DNA of 64,000 nucleotides from Arthrobacter sp. B3I4 (GCF_030816855.1 NZ_JAUSYK010000001.1:3410001-3474000); one strand, 5' to 3'. Counted from the first letter of the stretch, positions 16,384 to 24,598 are shown. Program-made: numbers and translations. Notes: generated by a model from the letters alone, not told the origin.

Positions 16384-17751
16384 TTACAGCTTGCCGAATT
16401 CTTCCTTGACGGGCTTGTAGGTGTTGTCATCCTGGAACTCGTAGATGCCGATGTAGGCTTCCGTCGGGTCACCGGCGTCAGAGAACGTTACGGGGCCGGA
16501 CTGGCCGTCGTAGTCGATGTCCTTGCCGTTGCGGAGCAGGGTGACGCAGGAGGCGAAGTTGTTGCACTTCTCGCCGCCTTCAGAGACCGCCTTGAGCTGC
16601 TTGGCGATCTCCACGCCCTTCGTGCTCTTGGCCGCTTCAGATGCCAGCGCGATCAGGTTCACGGCGTCGTAGGATTCGCCTGCGTAGCTGTAATCCTTGA
16701 GCGCCGGGTCGATCGCGAGGAGCTTCTTCTTGAAGTCATCCTTGGCGAAGGTGCCCGGGATGGTGCCTTGGGCGCCCTTCAGGGTGCCGGGCTTGAAGTC
16801 CTTGCTGTAGTCGGACATGTTGCCGTCCACCATGAAGATCTGGGTGGGCTTGATGCCCTTGCCCGTCATGAGCGGAACAATGCTCTTGGCCTGGTCGAAG
16901 GTGATCAGCGCGATCGCGTCCGGCTTGGCCGCGAGGACCTTGTCCACCTGGCTGCTGAACTGTGAATCGCCCTCGTTGAACAGCTCCTGAGCCACGACCT
17001 TGCCGCCGGCGGCCTCAACCGCGGACTGGATGTTCTTGGCCAGGCCGGTGCCGTAGGCATCGTTGAGCACGATCATGCCGACGGTCTGGGCGCCACAGGT
17101 GGTCATGTAGTTGCCCAGGACCTTGCCCTGCAGCACGTCGGAGGGTGCGGTGCGCCAGTAGAGGCCCTTGTCGTCCCACGTGGTGAAGTCAGGCGAGGTG
17201 TTGGCCGGCGAGAACTGGATGACGCCTGCACCGGTGATCTGGTTGATCACGGTCTTGGAGACACCCGAAGAGGCGGCACCAATGATGGCGCTGACGCCCT
17301 GGCCCAGGAGCGCCGAGGTGGACTGGGTGGCGATGTCGGTCTTGGTGTCACCGGAGTCGCGGTGAATCACCTCAACGGGCTTGCCCAGCACGCCGCCGGC
17401 GTCGTTGATCTCCTTGATGCCAAGGTTGACACCGGCGATTTCAGGCGGGCCGAGGAACGCCAGGGATCCGGTGGTCGGCAGCAGCGAACCGATTTTGAGC
17501 GCGGTTTCCGTGGTGGTCGTGGCCGGCGGCACGGAACCTGCCGCGGCCGCGGAACTGCTGGCCCCACCTGAGGCACTGGGCGCCGGGCAGGAGATGCCTG
17601 CGGCCTGACCGGATGCGGAACCTGAAGCTGAACCTGAACCGCTTGACGTGGGAGTGGACGAACCGCCACAAGCCGTAGCCAGAAGGGCGACGCCGATGCT
17701 AAGCGCTGTGAGCTTAGCGACGCGCGGCGCCACCTGGGGGAGTGAAGTCAT
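16384..17751 (-). CDS. livK: Branched-chain amino acid ABC transporter substrate-binding lipoprotein
   Basis: This periplasmic-type binding protein is anchored as a lipoprotein: basic N-terminus, hydrophobic core and the lipobox LATAC with Cys28. A Ser/Gly/Ala linker follows and then a Peripla_BP_6 (type I) fold (LKIGSLLPTTGSLAFLGPP, GKPVEVIHRDSGDTK, GMIVLNDAYGTGLA). Length is 455 residues. It lies convergent to livHMGF, 331 bp from livF, and is almost certainly the specificity subunit of that transporter despite being on the other strand. GAGGAGA precedes the ATG. The upstream region has a CRP-like palindrome. Branched-chain amino acids are the family inference; related proteins bind other amides or amino acids. 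Confidence 0.9.
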   Translation of the reverse strand: MTSLPQVAPRVAKLTALSIGVALLATACGGSSTPTSSGSGSASGSASGQAAGISCPAPSASGGASSSAAAAGSVPPATTTTETALKIGSLLPTTGSLAFLGPPEIAGVNLGIKEINDAGGVLGKPVEVIHRDSGDTKTDIATQSTSALLGQGVSAIIGAASSGVSKTVINQITGAGVIQFSPANTSPDFTTWDDKGLYWRTAPSDVLQGKVLGNYMTTCGAQTVGMIVLNDAYGTGLAKNIQSAVEAAGGKVVAQELFNEGDSQFSSQVDKVLAAKPDAIALITFDQAKSIVPLMTGKGIKPTQIFMVDGNMSDYSKDFKPGTLKGAQGTIPGTFAKDDFKKKLLAIDPALKDYSYAGESYDAVNLIALASEAAKSTKGVEIAKQLKAVSEGGEKCNNFASCVTLLRNGKDIDYDGQSGPVTFSDAGDPTEAYIGIYEFQDDNTYKPVKEEFGKL

Positions 17752-17851
17752 AGAGAAGTCTCCTCGATCTAAAGGTGCGAACGGCCTTTGATGCGAAAGA
17801 TCAGGTGTTCCTGATTTACTTCAAGCTAATGCAATTTACCCGTGAAGATAA

Positions 17852-17865
17852 GTGACTAGGGTCAC
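17852..17865. promoter_or_regulatory. CRP/GlxR-like palindrome upstream of livK
   Basis: GTGAC-TAGG-GTCAC is a perfect inverted repeat with GTGA-N6-TCAC geometry, about 100 bp upstream of the livK start, followed by A as in the TCACA half-site. Confidence 0.5.
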
Positions 17866-17978
17866 ATCCTTATAACACTGGTTGCCTAGGGGGAATCAGG
17901 CCCGGGTTGCCGGCTGGGGCTGTCCCGCGGGCCGCCGTCGAATGACCCCTTTCCGCGGCTCAGCCGACGGCAGTTTTG

Positions 17979-18052
17979 TACCCCAGGTGGGACTCGAACC
18001 CACAACACGCGGATTTTAAGTCCGCTGCCTCTGCCAATTGGGCTACTGGGGC
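17979..18052 (-). tRNA. tRNA-Leu(UAA), with a short (class I) variable loop
   Basis: The 74-nt cloverleaf folds cleanly: acceptor GCCCCAG with CTGGGGT (first pair G-U), D stem with a C-A mismatch, anticodon stem GCGGA/TCCGC with loop CTTAAAA (anticodon UAA), 5-nt variable loop GTGTT, T arm GTGGG-TTCGAGT-CCCAC, discriminator A. CCA is not encoded. Standard bacterial tRNA-Leu is class II with a long variable arm, so this gene is atypical for its anticodon. From memory a similar short Leu(UAA) tRNA is annotated in other actinobacteria, but I could not check that. Confidence 0.85.
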
Positions 18053-18083
18053 GCCCGGTCAATGGTATCCCGCCGGGAAGACC

Positions 18084-19061
18084 TTACGCCCCGGCCTTGG
18101 GACCGTTGAAGGGTTCTGCGAAGCGGAAGGTTCCGCTGACGCCGCCGGGCCAGAGCGCCAGAGGCAGCAGTTGGAAGTTGTCCCCCCAAGCGGACTCGGG
18201 CGGCTGGACGCCGAGGGATGTGGAGGGGACGAAACCGAACCGGGCGTAGTAGTCAGGGCTGCCCAGCAGCGCGATGCCTCGCTCCCCCGCCGCGTTCGCC
18301 CGGTCGATTGTCTCCTTCATCAGCGCCGACCCGATGCCGTGCCGCTGGAGCCGGGGCACCACCCCGAGCGGCCCGAGGCCCAGCAGCTCCAGCTCCCCCG
18401 CCCGGCCCCGGGTGCTGATCACATGGCCAACGACTTCGCCGCCGAGTTCCGCCACGATGCTGAAGTCCGGCAGATACTCCGCGCAGTCGAAGAGCCGCCG
18501 CAGGAGGTCCACTTCCTCCGGCTCCCCTTCGACCGGCAGGCCCGTGACGGGCGAGATGGCGAAAGCCGCCGCGGTAAGCGCCAGCAGTTCAGGCCGGTCG
18601 GCCGGCTCCTCGGTGCGCAGCACCAGTTCGGGCGCCGGCAGTTCGGTGCCACCGTTGCCTACGCGGCTGGCGGCTGAGACCTCGTGGAGGATCTCCAGCG
18701 CGCGTTCGGCGTCGGCTACAGGAACCAGCAGGTGGTCATGGTGGAAGCCCGCCAGTACGTTACAGCTGATCTTCGCCTCGGTCAGGGCGGCACTCACAGC
18801 CGCTGTGAGCCCCACCGCCTCCAGTGATGAGTGCACCTGCAGGGTGATCCAGGCTGCCACGAAGTCGTACTTCAGGCCCAAAGCATCGGCGTCCGTCCGC
18901 GGGAGCACGACGGTCAGGCCCTCCGCTTCCCGGACGGCGGCGGCGATGTGGCCGGCCAGCGGTTTGCCGTCCGGCCAGAGGGCATAGACGTACTCGCCTT
19001 CCCGGGTCACCGGCCGCAGGGCAGCGAGGAGGGTATGCAGGTCCTTTTCAGCGGGAGTCAT
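18084..19061 (-). CDS. Fusion of an ACT-like domain and a GNAT N-acetyltransferase
   Basis: Residues 1-128 match the ACT_7 type (EGLTVVLPRTDAD, ITLQVHSSLEAVGLTAAV, NVLAGFHHDHLLVP), usually found as a stand-alone small-molecule-binding protein. Residues 147 to the end form a GNAT acetyltransferase: core strand GEVVGHV, acetyl-CoA loop RHGIGSAL, and YYARFGFVPS typical of YhbS-like N-acetyltransferases. The two halves are in one uninterrupted frame of 325 residues. A regulated acetyltransferase is inferred; the substrate is unknown. TAGACT ends 6 nt before the ATG, suggesting a leaderless mRNA. It is a single gene beside the tRNA. Confidence 0.88.
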   Translation of the reverse strand: MTPAEKDLHTLLAALRPVTREGEYVYALWPDGKPLAGHIAAAVREAEGLTVVLPRTDADALGLKYDFVAAWITLQVHSSLEAVGLTAAVSAALTEAKISCNVLAGFHHDHLLVPVADAERALEILHEVSAASRVGNGGTELPAPELVLRTEEPADRPELLALTAAAFAISPVTGLPVEGEPEEVDLLRRLFDCAEYLPDFSIVAELGGEVVGHVISTRGRAGELELLGLGPLGVVPRLQRHGIGSALMKETIDRANAAGERGIALLGSPDYYARFGFVPSTSLGVQPPESAWGDNFQLLPLALWPGGVSGTFRFAEPFNGPKAGA

Positions 19062-19067
19062 CGACCC

Positions 19068-19073
19068 AGTCTA
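19068..19073 (-). promoter_or_regulatory. -10 hexamer of a leaderless promoter (ACT-GNAT gene)
   Basis: TAGACT ends 6 nt before ATG 19061. Confidence 0.5.
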
Positions 19074-19140
19074 GACAGCGGGCCGGCCGAGTGAGCCGAC
19101 TCGGCTCGCGAACGGGCGAAGCGGGCCGGCGGGACCAACG

Positions 19141-19182
19141 ACGACGGCGACCGCCCCCGGAGAAGGGGGCGACCGCCGTCGT
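19141..19182 (-). terminator. Terminator downstream of ndh
   Basis: An 18-bp stem (19141-19158 with 19165-19182) with a 6-nt loop. Two adjacent positions are A-C mismatches in plus-strand RNA but G-U wobbles in minus-strand RNA, so the hairpin favours the ndh direction. Confidence 0.75.
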
Positions 19183-19196
19183 TGTGGTGCTGGGGG

Positions 19197-20654
19197 CTAC
19201 TTGGAGTCGGCCGCGACCGGTTGCTTGGCAGCTGCCTCTGCAGGCTTCTCAGCCGCCGGAGCCGCGGGGGCGGCGGCCGGCTTGGGAGCCGGGGTCGCGG
19301 CGGCGACGAAGGCGGCCCGGGGGTTGTCCAGGTCCATCAGCTGCGTGGTGTCCCGGCCCAGGAACAGCGTCCAGAACCAGCCGGAGATGACGCGGATCTT
19401 GCGCTCGACCGTCGGCATGGCCAGGCCGTGGTAGCCGCGGTGCGCGAGCCAGGCCAGCGGGCCCTTTAGCCCGATCCGGCCGAGGAGGTTGATGTTCGCA
19501 ACGCCCTTCCACTGGCCGAAGCCGGCGACGGCGCCCAGGTTCTTGTGCTTGTAGTCCTTGAGGTCCTTGCCCCAACGGGAGGCCCAGACGTTCTCGGCCA
19601 GGACCTTTGCCTGGCGCAGCGCGTGCTGGGCGTTGGGAACGCAGGTACCGTCCGGCAGGCCGCTGCCCGTCAGGTCCGGTACGGCGGCGATGTCGCCGGC
19701 TGCCCAGGCGTTCTCGACGATGCCCTCGTCGCCGGCAATGCGGAGGTCGGCGAGGACGCGGACACGGCCGCGCGGCTCGAGCGGGAAGTCGGTGGAGCGG
19801 ACCATCGGGTTGGCCTGCACGCCGGCGGTCCAGACGAGGGTGTCGGACTCGAATTCCTGCGCGGGGGTCTTGTCCGGCAGGTTGATGAGCTTCAGGGAGC
19901 CCTCGGCGTTGTCCAGCGAGGTGTTCAGCAGCACCTCGATGCCGCGGCTGCGCAGGTGTTCGACGACCCAGTCGGCCTGCTTGGCGGTGACTTCGGGCAT
20001 GATGCGGCCCATGGCCTCGACCAGAACGAAGCGGACTTCCTCCTGCTTGACGCGGGGGTTGTTCTTGACCGCGGCGCGGGCGAGGTCTTCCATTTCGGTG
20101 AGGCACTCGATGCCGGCGAAGCCGCCGCCGACCACGACGAATGTCAGGGCACGGGCGCGCTCTGCCGGGTCGGTCATCAGCGAGCCGGCTTCGATCCGCT
20201 CGAGAACGCTGTTCCGCAGTGCGACGGCTTCCTCGATGGTCTTCAGGCCGATGCCCTTGTCCGCGAGGCCCTTGATCGGGAACGTGCGGGTGATGGCACC
20301 GGCGGCCAGCACGACGTCGAAGTAGGGAATCTCGAAGTTCTCGCCGCCGTCGACCGGAGCCACCACGGCGGTGCGGTTGGCGTGGTCGATCGAGGTGACG
20401 CGGCCCTCGATCAGTTCGGTCTGCTTGAGGTGCCTGCGGTGCGAGACGACGGCGTGGCGTGCCTCGATGTTTCCGCCGGCGACTTCCGGCAGGAACGGCT
20501 GGTAGGTCATGTAGGGCAGCGGGTCGACGACGGTGACGATGCCACCGGCTTTTGCGATCTTCTTCTGCAGTTTGAGGGCTACGTACAGGCCGACGTACCC
20601 GCCGCCGACGACGAGTACCCTGGGACGGTCCTGGAGCTGAGGAGTGGATGCCAT
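19197..20654 (-). CDS. ndh: Type II NADH dehydrogenase (NDH-2 family)
   Basis: This is a membrane-associated FAD enzyme that oxidises NADH and reduces quinone without proton pumping. The 485-residue protein has an FAD motif VVGGGYVGLYVAL near residue 17 and an NADH motif FVVVGGGFAGIECL near residue 170. The middle has GLADKGIGLKTIEEA, the C-terminal part has WLAHRGYHG, and the tail after residue 450 is Ala/Pro-rich. ATG 20654 is preferred over an in-frame GTG at 20690 because TATTCT ends 7 nt before it and homologues begin near MASTP. A GTGA-N6-TCAC palindrome sits in the promoter. Quinone partner is inferred, probably menaquinone. Confidence 0.9.
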   Translation of the reverse strand: MASTPQLQDRPRVLVVGGGYVGLYVALKLQKKIAKAGGIVTVVDPLPYMTYQPFLPEVAGGNIEARHAVVSHRRHLKQTELIEGRVTSIDHANRTAVVAPVDGGENFEIPYFDVVLAAGAITRTFPIKGLADKGIGLKTIEEAVALRNSVLERIEAGSLMTDPAERARALTFVVVGGGFAGIECLTEMEDLARAAVKNNPRVKQEEVRFVLVEAMGRIMPEVTAKQADWVVEHLRSRGIEVLLNTSLDNAEGSLKLINLPDKTPAQEFESDTLVWTAGVQANPMVRSTDFPLEPRGRVRVLADLRIAGDEGIVENAWAAGDIAAVPDLTGSGLPDGTCVPNAQHALRQAKVLAENVWASRWGKDLKDYKHKNLGAVAGFGQWKGVANINLLGRIGLKGPLAWLAHRGYHGLAMPTVERKIRVISGWFWTLFLGRDTTQLMDLDNPRAAFVAAATPAPKPAAAPAAPAAEKPAEAAAKQPVAADSK

Positions 20655-20661
20655 GGGTCTA

Positions 20662-20667
20662 AGAATA
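20662..20667 (-). promoter_or_regulatory. -10 hexamer of the ndh promoter
   Basis: TATTCT ends 7 nt before ATG 20654, implying a leaderless transcript. Confidence 0.55.
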
Positions 20668-20676
20668 CCGCAGTTT

Positions 20677-20690
20677 GTGAAAAACTTCAC
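20677..20690. promoter_or_regulatory. CRP/GlxR-like palindrome in the ndh promoter
   Basis: GTGA-AAAACT-TCAC lies at the -35 position of the ndh promoter. It is the core of a longer imperfect inverted repeat at 20672-20695 (9 of 10 arm bases pair). It overlaps the last base of the mycosin stop codon. Confidence 0.55.
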
Positions 20691-22075
20691 TAACTAGCCG
20701 GCGGGTGCTCCCCGGCCGGATCCGTTGTGCCGCCGTCCTCGGCCGGGGTTCCGCGGACAACCCTGCGGAGCTGGATGGCAGCGCCGGCAATAATGCAGAC
20801 GAAGAGGCCGCCAAAGCCGAGCACCACCATGGCCGGGACGGCGGTGTCGGCCGGTGAGGGTGCTTCTGCCACCGGTACGGTCGGCTCCGGCAGCGTTGGA
20901 GCCGCGCTGGACGGGCTGGGAAGTGCCACGGGCGCAGGGCTGACCGGGTTGCCCCGCCGGTGCACGCGGATCCAGTCGGAGATAGACCCGAGCGGGTTAA
21001 CCTCGCTCTCCGGTACGTCGGCCTTGAGGGCGGCTTCGGCGTCGAGCACGCCAAAGCCGTACAGCGGGTCCTTGCCCGGCCTCCCGGCGTCTTTGGCGGT
21101 GCTGACAATCCGGTTGATGACCTGGCTGGCCGGCATTTCCGGCCACTTGGAACGGATCAGCGCTGCCACGCCGGCGACGATGGGGCAGGCGCCCGAGGTG
21201 CCCGCCCACTCGGCGTACCCGCCGCCGGGCAGCCCGCCGACCAGGTTCTCAGCCGGGGCGGCCACCCCGATGCTGATGCCCTGGGAGGAAGAGTCGACGC
21301 TGGCGACGCCGTTGCGGTCCAGACCGGCCACCGTCAGCACGCCCGGGATTGTTGCCGGCGCACCGACCTGGACGTTCCCGCCCACCCGGTTGCCGGCAGC
21401 GGCGACTATGACGACGTCTTTCTGTTCGGCGTACAGGAACGCCGCATCCCAGCTTTGCGGCCACTCCGGAGAGGTGCTTCCCAGCGAGATGTTGATGACC
21501 TGGGCGCCGTTGTCCACGGCCCAGCGGACAGCCGCAGGTATCTGGTCCTGGTCGCTTTTGCCGCCGGGGTTGGCGGAGCCGAGCCAGGTCGACACGGAGA
21601 GGATCTGGGCTTCCGGGGCCACCCCGACAATCCCGTCCGGGCCGGGTCCCGGCGTCGGCGACGGGCTGGGGGTTGGGCTGGCGCTCGCGCCGGGGCTCGG
21701 GCTGGCTGGCGGCGGCTGGTGCCCCCGGCCGGCGAGCATCGTCGCCACGAGGGTGCCGTGTTCGGGCTTGGCGCCGATGCTCTTCTGGCCGTCGGGGCCG
21801 CCTGCTCCGGACACGTCCGCTCCCCCGGCGAGCACGCCTTTGAGGTCCGGGTGCTTGCCGTCCACGCCGCTGTCAATGACGGCGACCTTGACGTTGGCAC
21901 CCTTTGAAACCTCCCAGGCCTTGGTGATCCCCGACTCGGCCAGCCAGTATTCCTTGTCCCTGGTGGCGTCGGCGTGGGCTGCCGGTGCCATGGAGAGGGC
22001 GGCACTGCTGCCGACGAGGGCCAACGCCATTAACACGGAGGCGGTCCGGCGTCGCCGGGCTGTTGCTCTGGTCAT
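20690..22075 (-). CDS. S8 subtilisin-family protease, mycosin-like
   Basis: The 461-residue protein has a Sec signal peptide (ending near residue 35, AHADATR), then the subtilase triad: Asp in VAVIDSGVDGKHPDLKG, His in EHGTLVATMLAGRG, Ser in GTSGACPIVAGVAAL. A Pro/Ser-rich insertion lies after the His motif. A single C-terminal transmembrane helix (about 410-435) with a short basic tail anchors it, as in the mycosins of type VII secretion. No EccB/C/D/E or WXG100 gene is visible in the window, so it is an orphan here. Its stop codon abuts the ndh promoter. Confidence 0.88.
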   Translation of the reverse strand: MTRATARRRRTASVLMALALVGSSAALSMAPAAHADATRDKEYWLAESGITKAWEVSKGANVKVAVIDSGVDGKHPDLKGVLAGGADVSGAGGPDGQKSIGAKPEHGTLVATMLAGRGHQPPPASPSPGASASPTPSPSPTPGPGPDGIVGVAPEAQILSVSTWLGSANPGGKSDQDQIPAAVRWAVDNGAQVINISLGSTSPEWPQSWDAAFLYAEQKDVVIVAAAGNRVGGNVQVGAPATIPGVLTVAGLDRNGVASVDSSSQGISIGVAAPAENLVGGLPGGGYAEWAGTSGACPIVAGVAALIRSKWPEMPASQVINRIVSTAKDAGRPGKDPLYGFGVLDAEAALKADVPESEVNPLGSISDWIRVHRRGNPVSPAPVALPSPSSAAPTLPEPTVPVAEAPSPADTAVPAMVVLGFGGLFVCIIAGAAIQLRRVVRGTPAEDGGTTDPAGEHPPAS

Positions 22076-22125
22076 TCGGGTCCAATCGGCGGTACGTCTG
22101 CGGGCGCCGCAGATTGGCGCGAAAG

Positions 22126-23076
22126 CTAGCTGATGCTCAAGGCAATTCCGTCAAGAATATCGTGCTCACTGGCGATCGCCGTCGTGATCCGGCCCTCCGT
22201 GACCTCCGCCATGCGTTCCAGCACCCGGCGCCAGACCAGTCCCCCGGCACCAATAACGTCCACGCGGCCGGGGTGCATGTACGGCAGGGCCGCACGGTCT
22301 TCCCGGCTCATTTCCAGCAGCGAGGTGCAGGCTTCCCGGGCAGCGGCGAGGTCGAGTTCGGCGCCGTGGATGGCCGCCGGTGAGTACTCCGGCAGCTTCA
22401 GCGCGTGCGCCGTGATGGTGGTGACCGACCCTGCCACGCCGATCACGGCCGTGGCCCGGCCCAGCGGCACGGTCTGTGCGGCCTGGCTGATGGCGGCATC
22501 GACGTCGGCTTCCGCGGCGGCGATCTGCTCCGCGGCGGGCGGGTCGGCTTTCAGGTGGCGTTCGGTCATGCGGACGCAGCCCACGTCGACCGACTTGGCG
22601 GCGATCACGCCGTCGGCGTCCCCGAGGACGAACTCGGTGCTGCCGCCGCCCAGGTCCACCACCAGCACGGGGTCCTGGCCGCGCGAGGGCAGGACGCTGC
22701 TGGCCCCGGCGAAGGACAGCGCGGCTTCCTCGTCCCCGCTGATGACCTCGGGTTCGACGCCGAGCAGGTCGCGCACACCGTCGATGAAGACCTGACGGTT
22801 GCGGGCGTCGCGGGTGGCGGAAGTGGCGACGAAGCGGACCTTTCCGGCGCCGTGCCGGCGGATCAGCTCGGCATAGTCGCGGGTGGCGTCGAGGGTGCGG
22901 TCCAGCGCCTCAGGGGCGAATTCCCCGGTGGCGTCGACGCCCTGTCCGAGGCGGACGACCCGCATCTCGCGGTGGACGTCGGTGAGCTGTGGCGCAGCGC
23001 CGTCGGCAGCCGCCACGTCGGCAATCAGCAGGCGGATGGAGTTGGTGCCGCAGTCGATCGCGGCCACGCGGCTCAC
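22126..23076 (-). CDS. Ppx/GppA family exopolyphosphatase
   Basis: The enzyme hydrolyses terminal phosphate from polyphosphate or pppGpp. The 316-residue protein has the ASKHA-fold phosphate loops AAIDCGTNSIRLLIAD at the N-terminus and VVDLGGGSTEFVLG near residue 135, plus the catalytic-type Glu in SGDEEAALSF. It lacks the C-terminal HD-like extension of E. coli Ppx, as is usual for the short actinobacterial form (Ppx1/Ppx2-like). The GTG start at 23076 overlaps the DUF501 stop by 4 bp (GTGA). The reading frame is open far upstream, but that is the shadow of DUF501. Confidence 0.9.
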   Translation of the reverse strand: MSRVAAIDCGTNSIRLLIADVAAADGAAPQLTDVHREMRVVRLGQGVDATGEFAPEALDRTLDATRDYAELIRRHGAGKVRFVATSATRDARNRQVFIDGVRDLLGVEPEVISGDEEAALSFAGASSVLPSRGQDPVLVVDLGGGSTEFVLGDADGVIAAKSVDVGCVRMTERHLKADPPAAEQIAAAEADVDAAISQAAQTVPLGRATAVIGVAGSVTTITAHALKLPEYSPAAIHGAELDLAAAREACTSLLEMSREDRAALPYMHPGRVDVIGAGGLVWRRVLERMAEVTEGRITTAIASEHDILDGIALSIS

Positions 23077-23828
23077 TGGCCGGCTCCGGTGCCGGCTGCA
23101 GCGCCGGTGGTTGCTGCGTCGGTGGCGGCGGTGCCGGTTCCACTTTTCCGTACCGGCGCGGGCCGGCCGACGATGTCCGGAAGGCCTTGCGGGCCGTGGC
23201 GGCTGAGGTCCCGCGACGGTGCCTCGCCCCCGGTGTCCCAGGCGCCGTCGCAGTAGCACCGGTCCCGGGTCCACCACTGGCTGATGCCGGCGATCGCCTC
23301 GTCGCCCAGCGGGTTGACGCCGGGCCCGGCGGCCAGCGACTGGCCCACCAGGACGTGCAGGCATTTGACCCGGGTGGGCATGCCGCCGGCGGAGATCCCG
23401 TCGATCTCGGGCACCGCACCGATGCCGGAGCGGGCGCCGATGTCCGCGCGGGACTGCAGGTAGGCCTCGTGCGCTGCGCGGTAGCGGTCCGCCAGTGCGG
23501 CGTCCGCACCCAGCCGCTCGTTCATCTCGTTCATGGTGCCGGCTGCTTCCAGCCGGGACACCGCCGAGGTGATGACCGGGTGGGTGAGGTAGAAGGTGGT
23601 GGGGAACGGCGTGCCGTTGCTGAGCCGCGGCGAGGTGGCCGCGACCAGGGGGTTGCCGCAGACGCAGCGGGCCGGAATTTCGACGACGTCGCGGACCGGC
23701 CTGCCGAGCTGGCGGCTCAACACGTCCAGGTCGCGGGCCGACGGCTTGCGGGAGTCCTCGGGCGCGGCGGCGGGATCCGCTTCGCCGATGGTCCCGCTCC
23801 GGGGAGCGTCCGTTCGGTTCTCGTCCAC
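23073..23828 (-). CDS. DUF501 domain-containing protein
   Basis: The central 160 residues match DUF501 (the RCVCGNPLVAATSPRL segment, PFPTTFYLTHP, GMPTRVKCLHVLVGQSLA, a Cys-rich RCYCDGAW). The conserved Cys/His residues suggest metal binding, but no activity is established for the family. GTG 23828 follows AGGAAGG; the frame extends upstream without support. The N-terminal 45 and C-terminal 40 residues are low-complexity. The order eno, ftsB-like, DUF501, ppx is conserved in actinobacteria, and here DUF501 and ppx overlap by 4 bp. Confidence 0.85.
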   Translation of the reverse strand: MDENRTDAPRSGTIGEADPAAAPEDSRKPSARDLDVLSRQLGRPVRDVVEIPARCVCGNPLVAATSPRLSNGTPFPTTFYLTHPVITSAVSRLEAAGTMNEMNERLGADAALADRYRAAHEAYLQSRADIGARSGIGAVPEIDGISAGGMPTRVKCLHVLVGQSLAAGPGVNPLGDEAIAGISQWWTRDRCYCDGAWDTGGEAPSRDLSRHGPQGLPDIVGRPAPVRKSGTGTAATDAATTGAAAGTGAGQ

Positions 23829-23893
23829 TGGCGCGGCACCTTCCTGCCCTGTTGGGGTTACCGGCTGCGGCAATCCGGCGGCGGGCACCGCTT

Positions 23894-24598
23894 TTAGTCT
23901 GTTGCCGACCGCCTGATGGACTCCCAGAGGGAGTCCACCCATGGCAGATCGGCCGGGTCTGAGGTTGTTCCTGCTGCGGCACCGGCTCCGGAGGTCCCGG
24001 CAGGAAGATCGCTGCCGAAAACCCAGTAGCCGGTTTCACCGGGCATAACCATGTTAATGCGGTCGCGGGCCTGCTGCTTCACGTAGTTCGGGTCCTGCCA
24101 GCGCGAGACCTGGCGCTTGAGGTCGTTCTGCTTCGTTTGTTTGGCGGAAATGTCGGCCTCCAGCGCCGCGATCTCGGCCCGCTTTTCCACGAAGATCTTG
24201 ACCGACGGAGCCAGCATGATGGTGATGGCGACCATTACCAGGGCGAGGGCCAGCATCCGGCCGGAGAACGCTTTCGCCGGAACGGGATCCAGGTTGCCGG
24301 CGTCGCTCCCGCGTTCCGTGGCCGAGCCGGGCCTGGTCTTGGACCCGCCCTCCGACCGGGCTTTGCCGGCGCCTGCATTGGCTCCGGCACTGGCCCGTGC
24401 ACGGGACGGCTGCGCAGGCGAGGGCTGCGCGGGCGCGGACCGGGCAGAGCCGGCGGCGCCGGCTTCCGGCCGGGGCTCTTGCCGCCCGCCGAAGTCGGCT
24501 CGAATGACGTCGCCGCCGTCGGCTCCCCCGTGGCCGGCGGCCGTGGGCTTCGGGGCCGCTGCGGCGGCCCGGGGAACCTTGGGTCGGCGGGTTGCCAT
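23894..24598 (-). CDS. Septum formation initiator family protein (FtsB/DivIC-like)
   Basis: The 234-residue bitopic protein has a long Ala/Pro/Gly/Ser-rich cytoplasmic N-terminus (about 120 residues), one transmembrane helix (MLALALVMVAITIMLAPSV, about 131-150), then a coiled coil (VEKRAEIAALEADISAKQTK) and the DivIC-family RWQDPNYVKQQARDRINMV motif with the PGETGYWV end. FtsB/DivIC acts in the divisome with FtsL and FtsQ. ATG 24598 follows AAGGAGTG. It sits directly downstream of eno, the usual FtsB position in bacteria. Confidence 0.9.
   Translation of the reverse strand: MATRRPKVPRAAAAAPKPTAAGHGGADGGDVIRADFGGRQEPRPEAGAAGSARSAPAQPSPAQPSRARASAGANAGAGKARSEGGSKTRPGSATERGSDAGNLDPVPAKAFSGRMLALALVMVAITIMLAPSVKIFVEKRAEIAALEADISAKQTKQNDLKRQVSRWQDPNYVKQQARDRINMVMPGETGYWVFGSDLPAGTSGAGAAAGTTSDPADLPWVDSLWESIRRSATD

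Noticed and set aside
20690..22075. Part of a type VII secretion locus
   Set aside because: No ecc, esx or WXG100 gene is found on either side in the window.
22126..24039. A single 637-codon frame on minus covering ppx and upstream
   Set aside because: Only the last 316 codons are Ppx. The upstream part is the shadow of DUF501, which is coded in another frame with its own GTG start.
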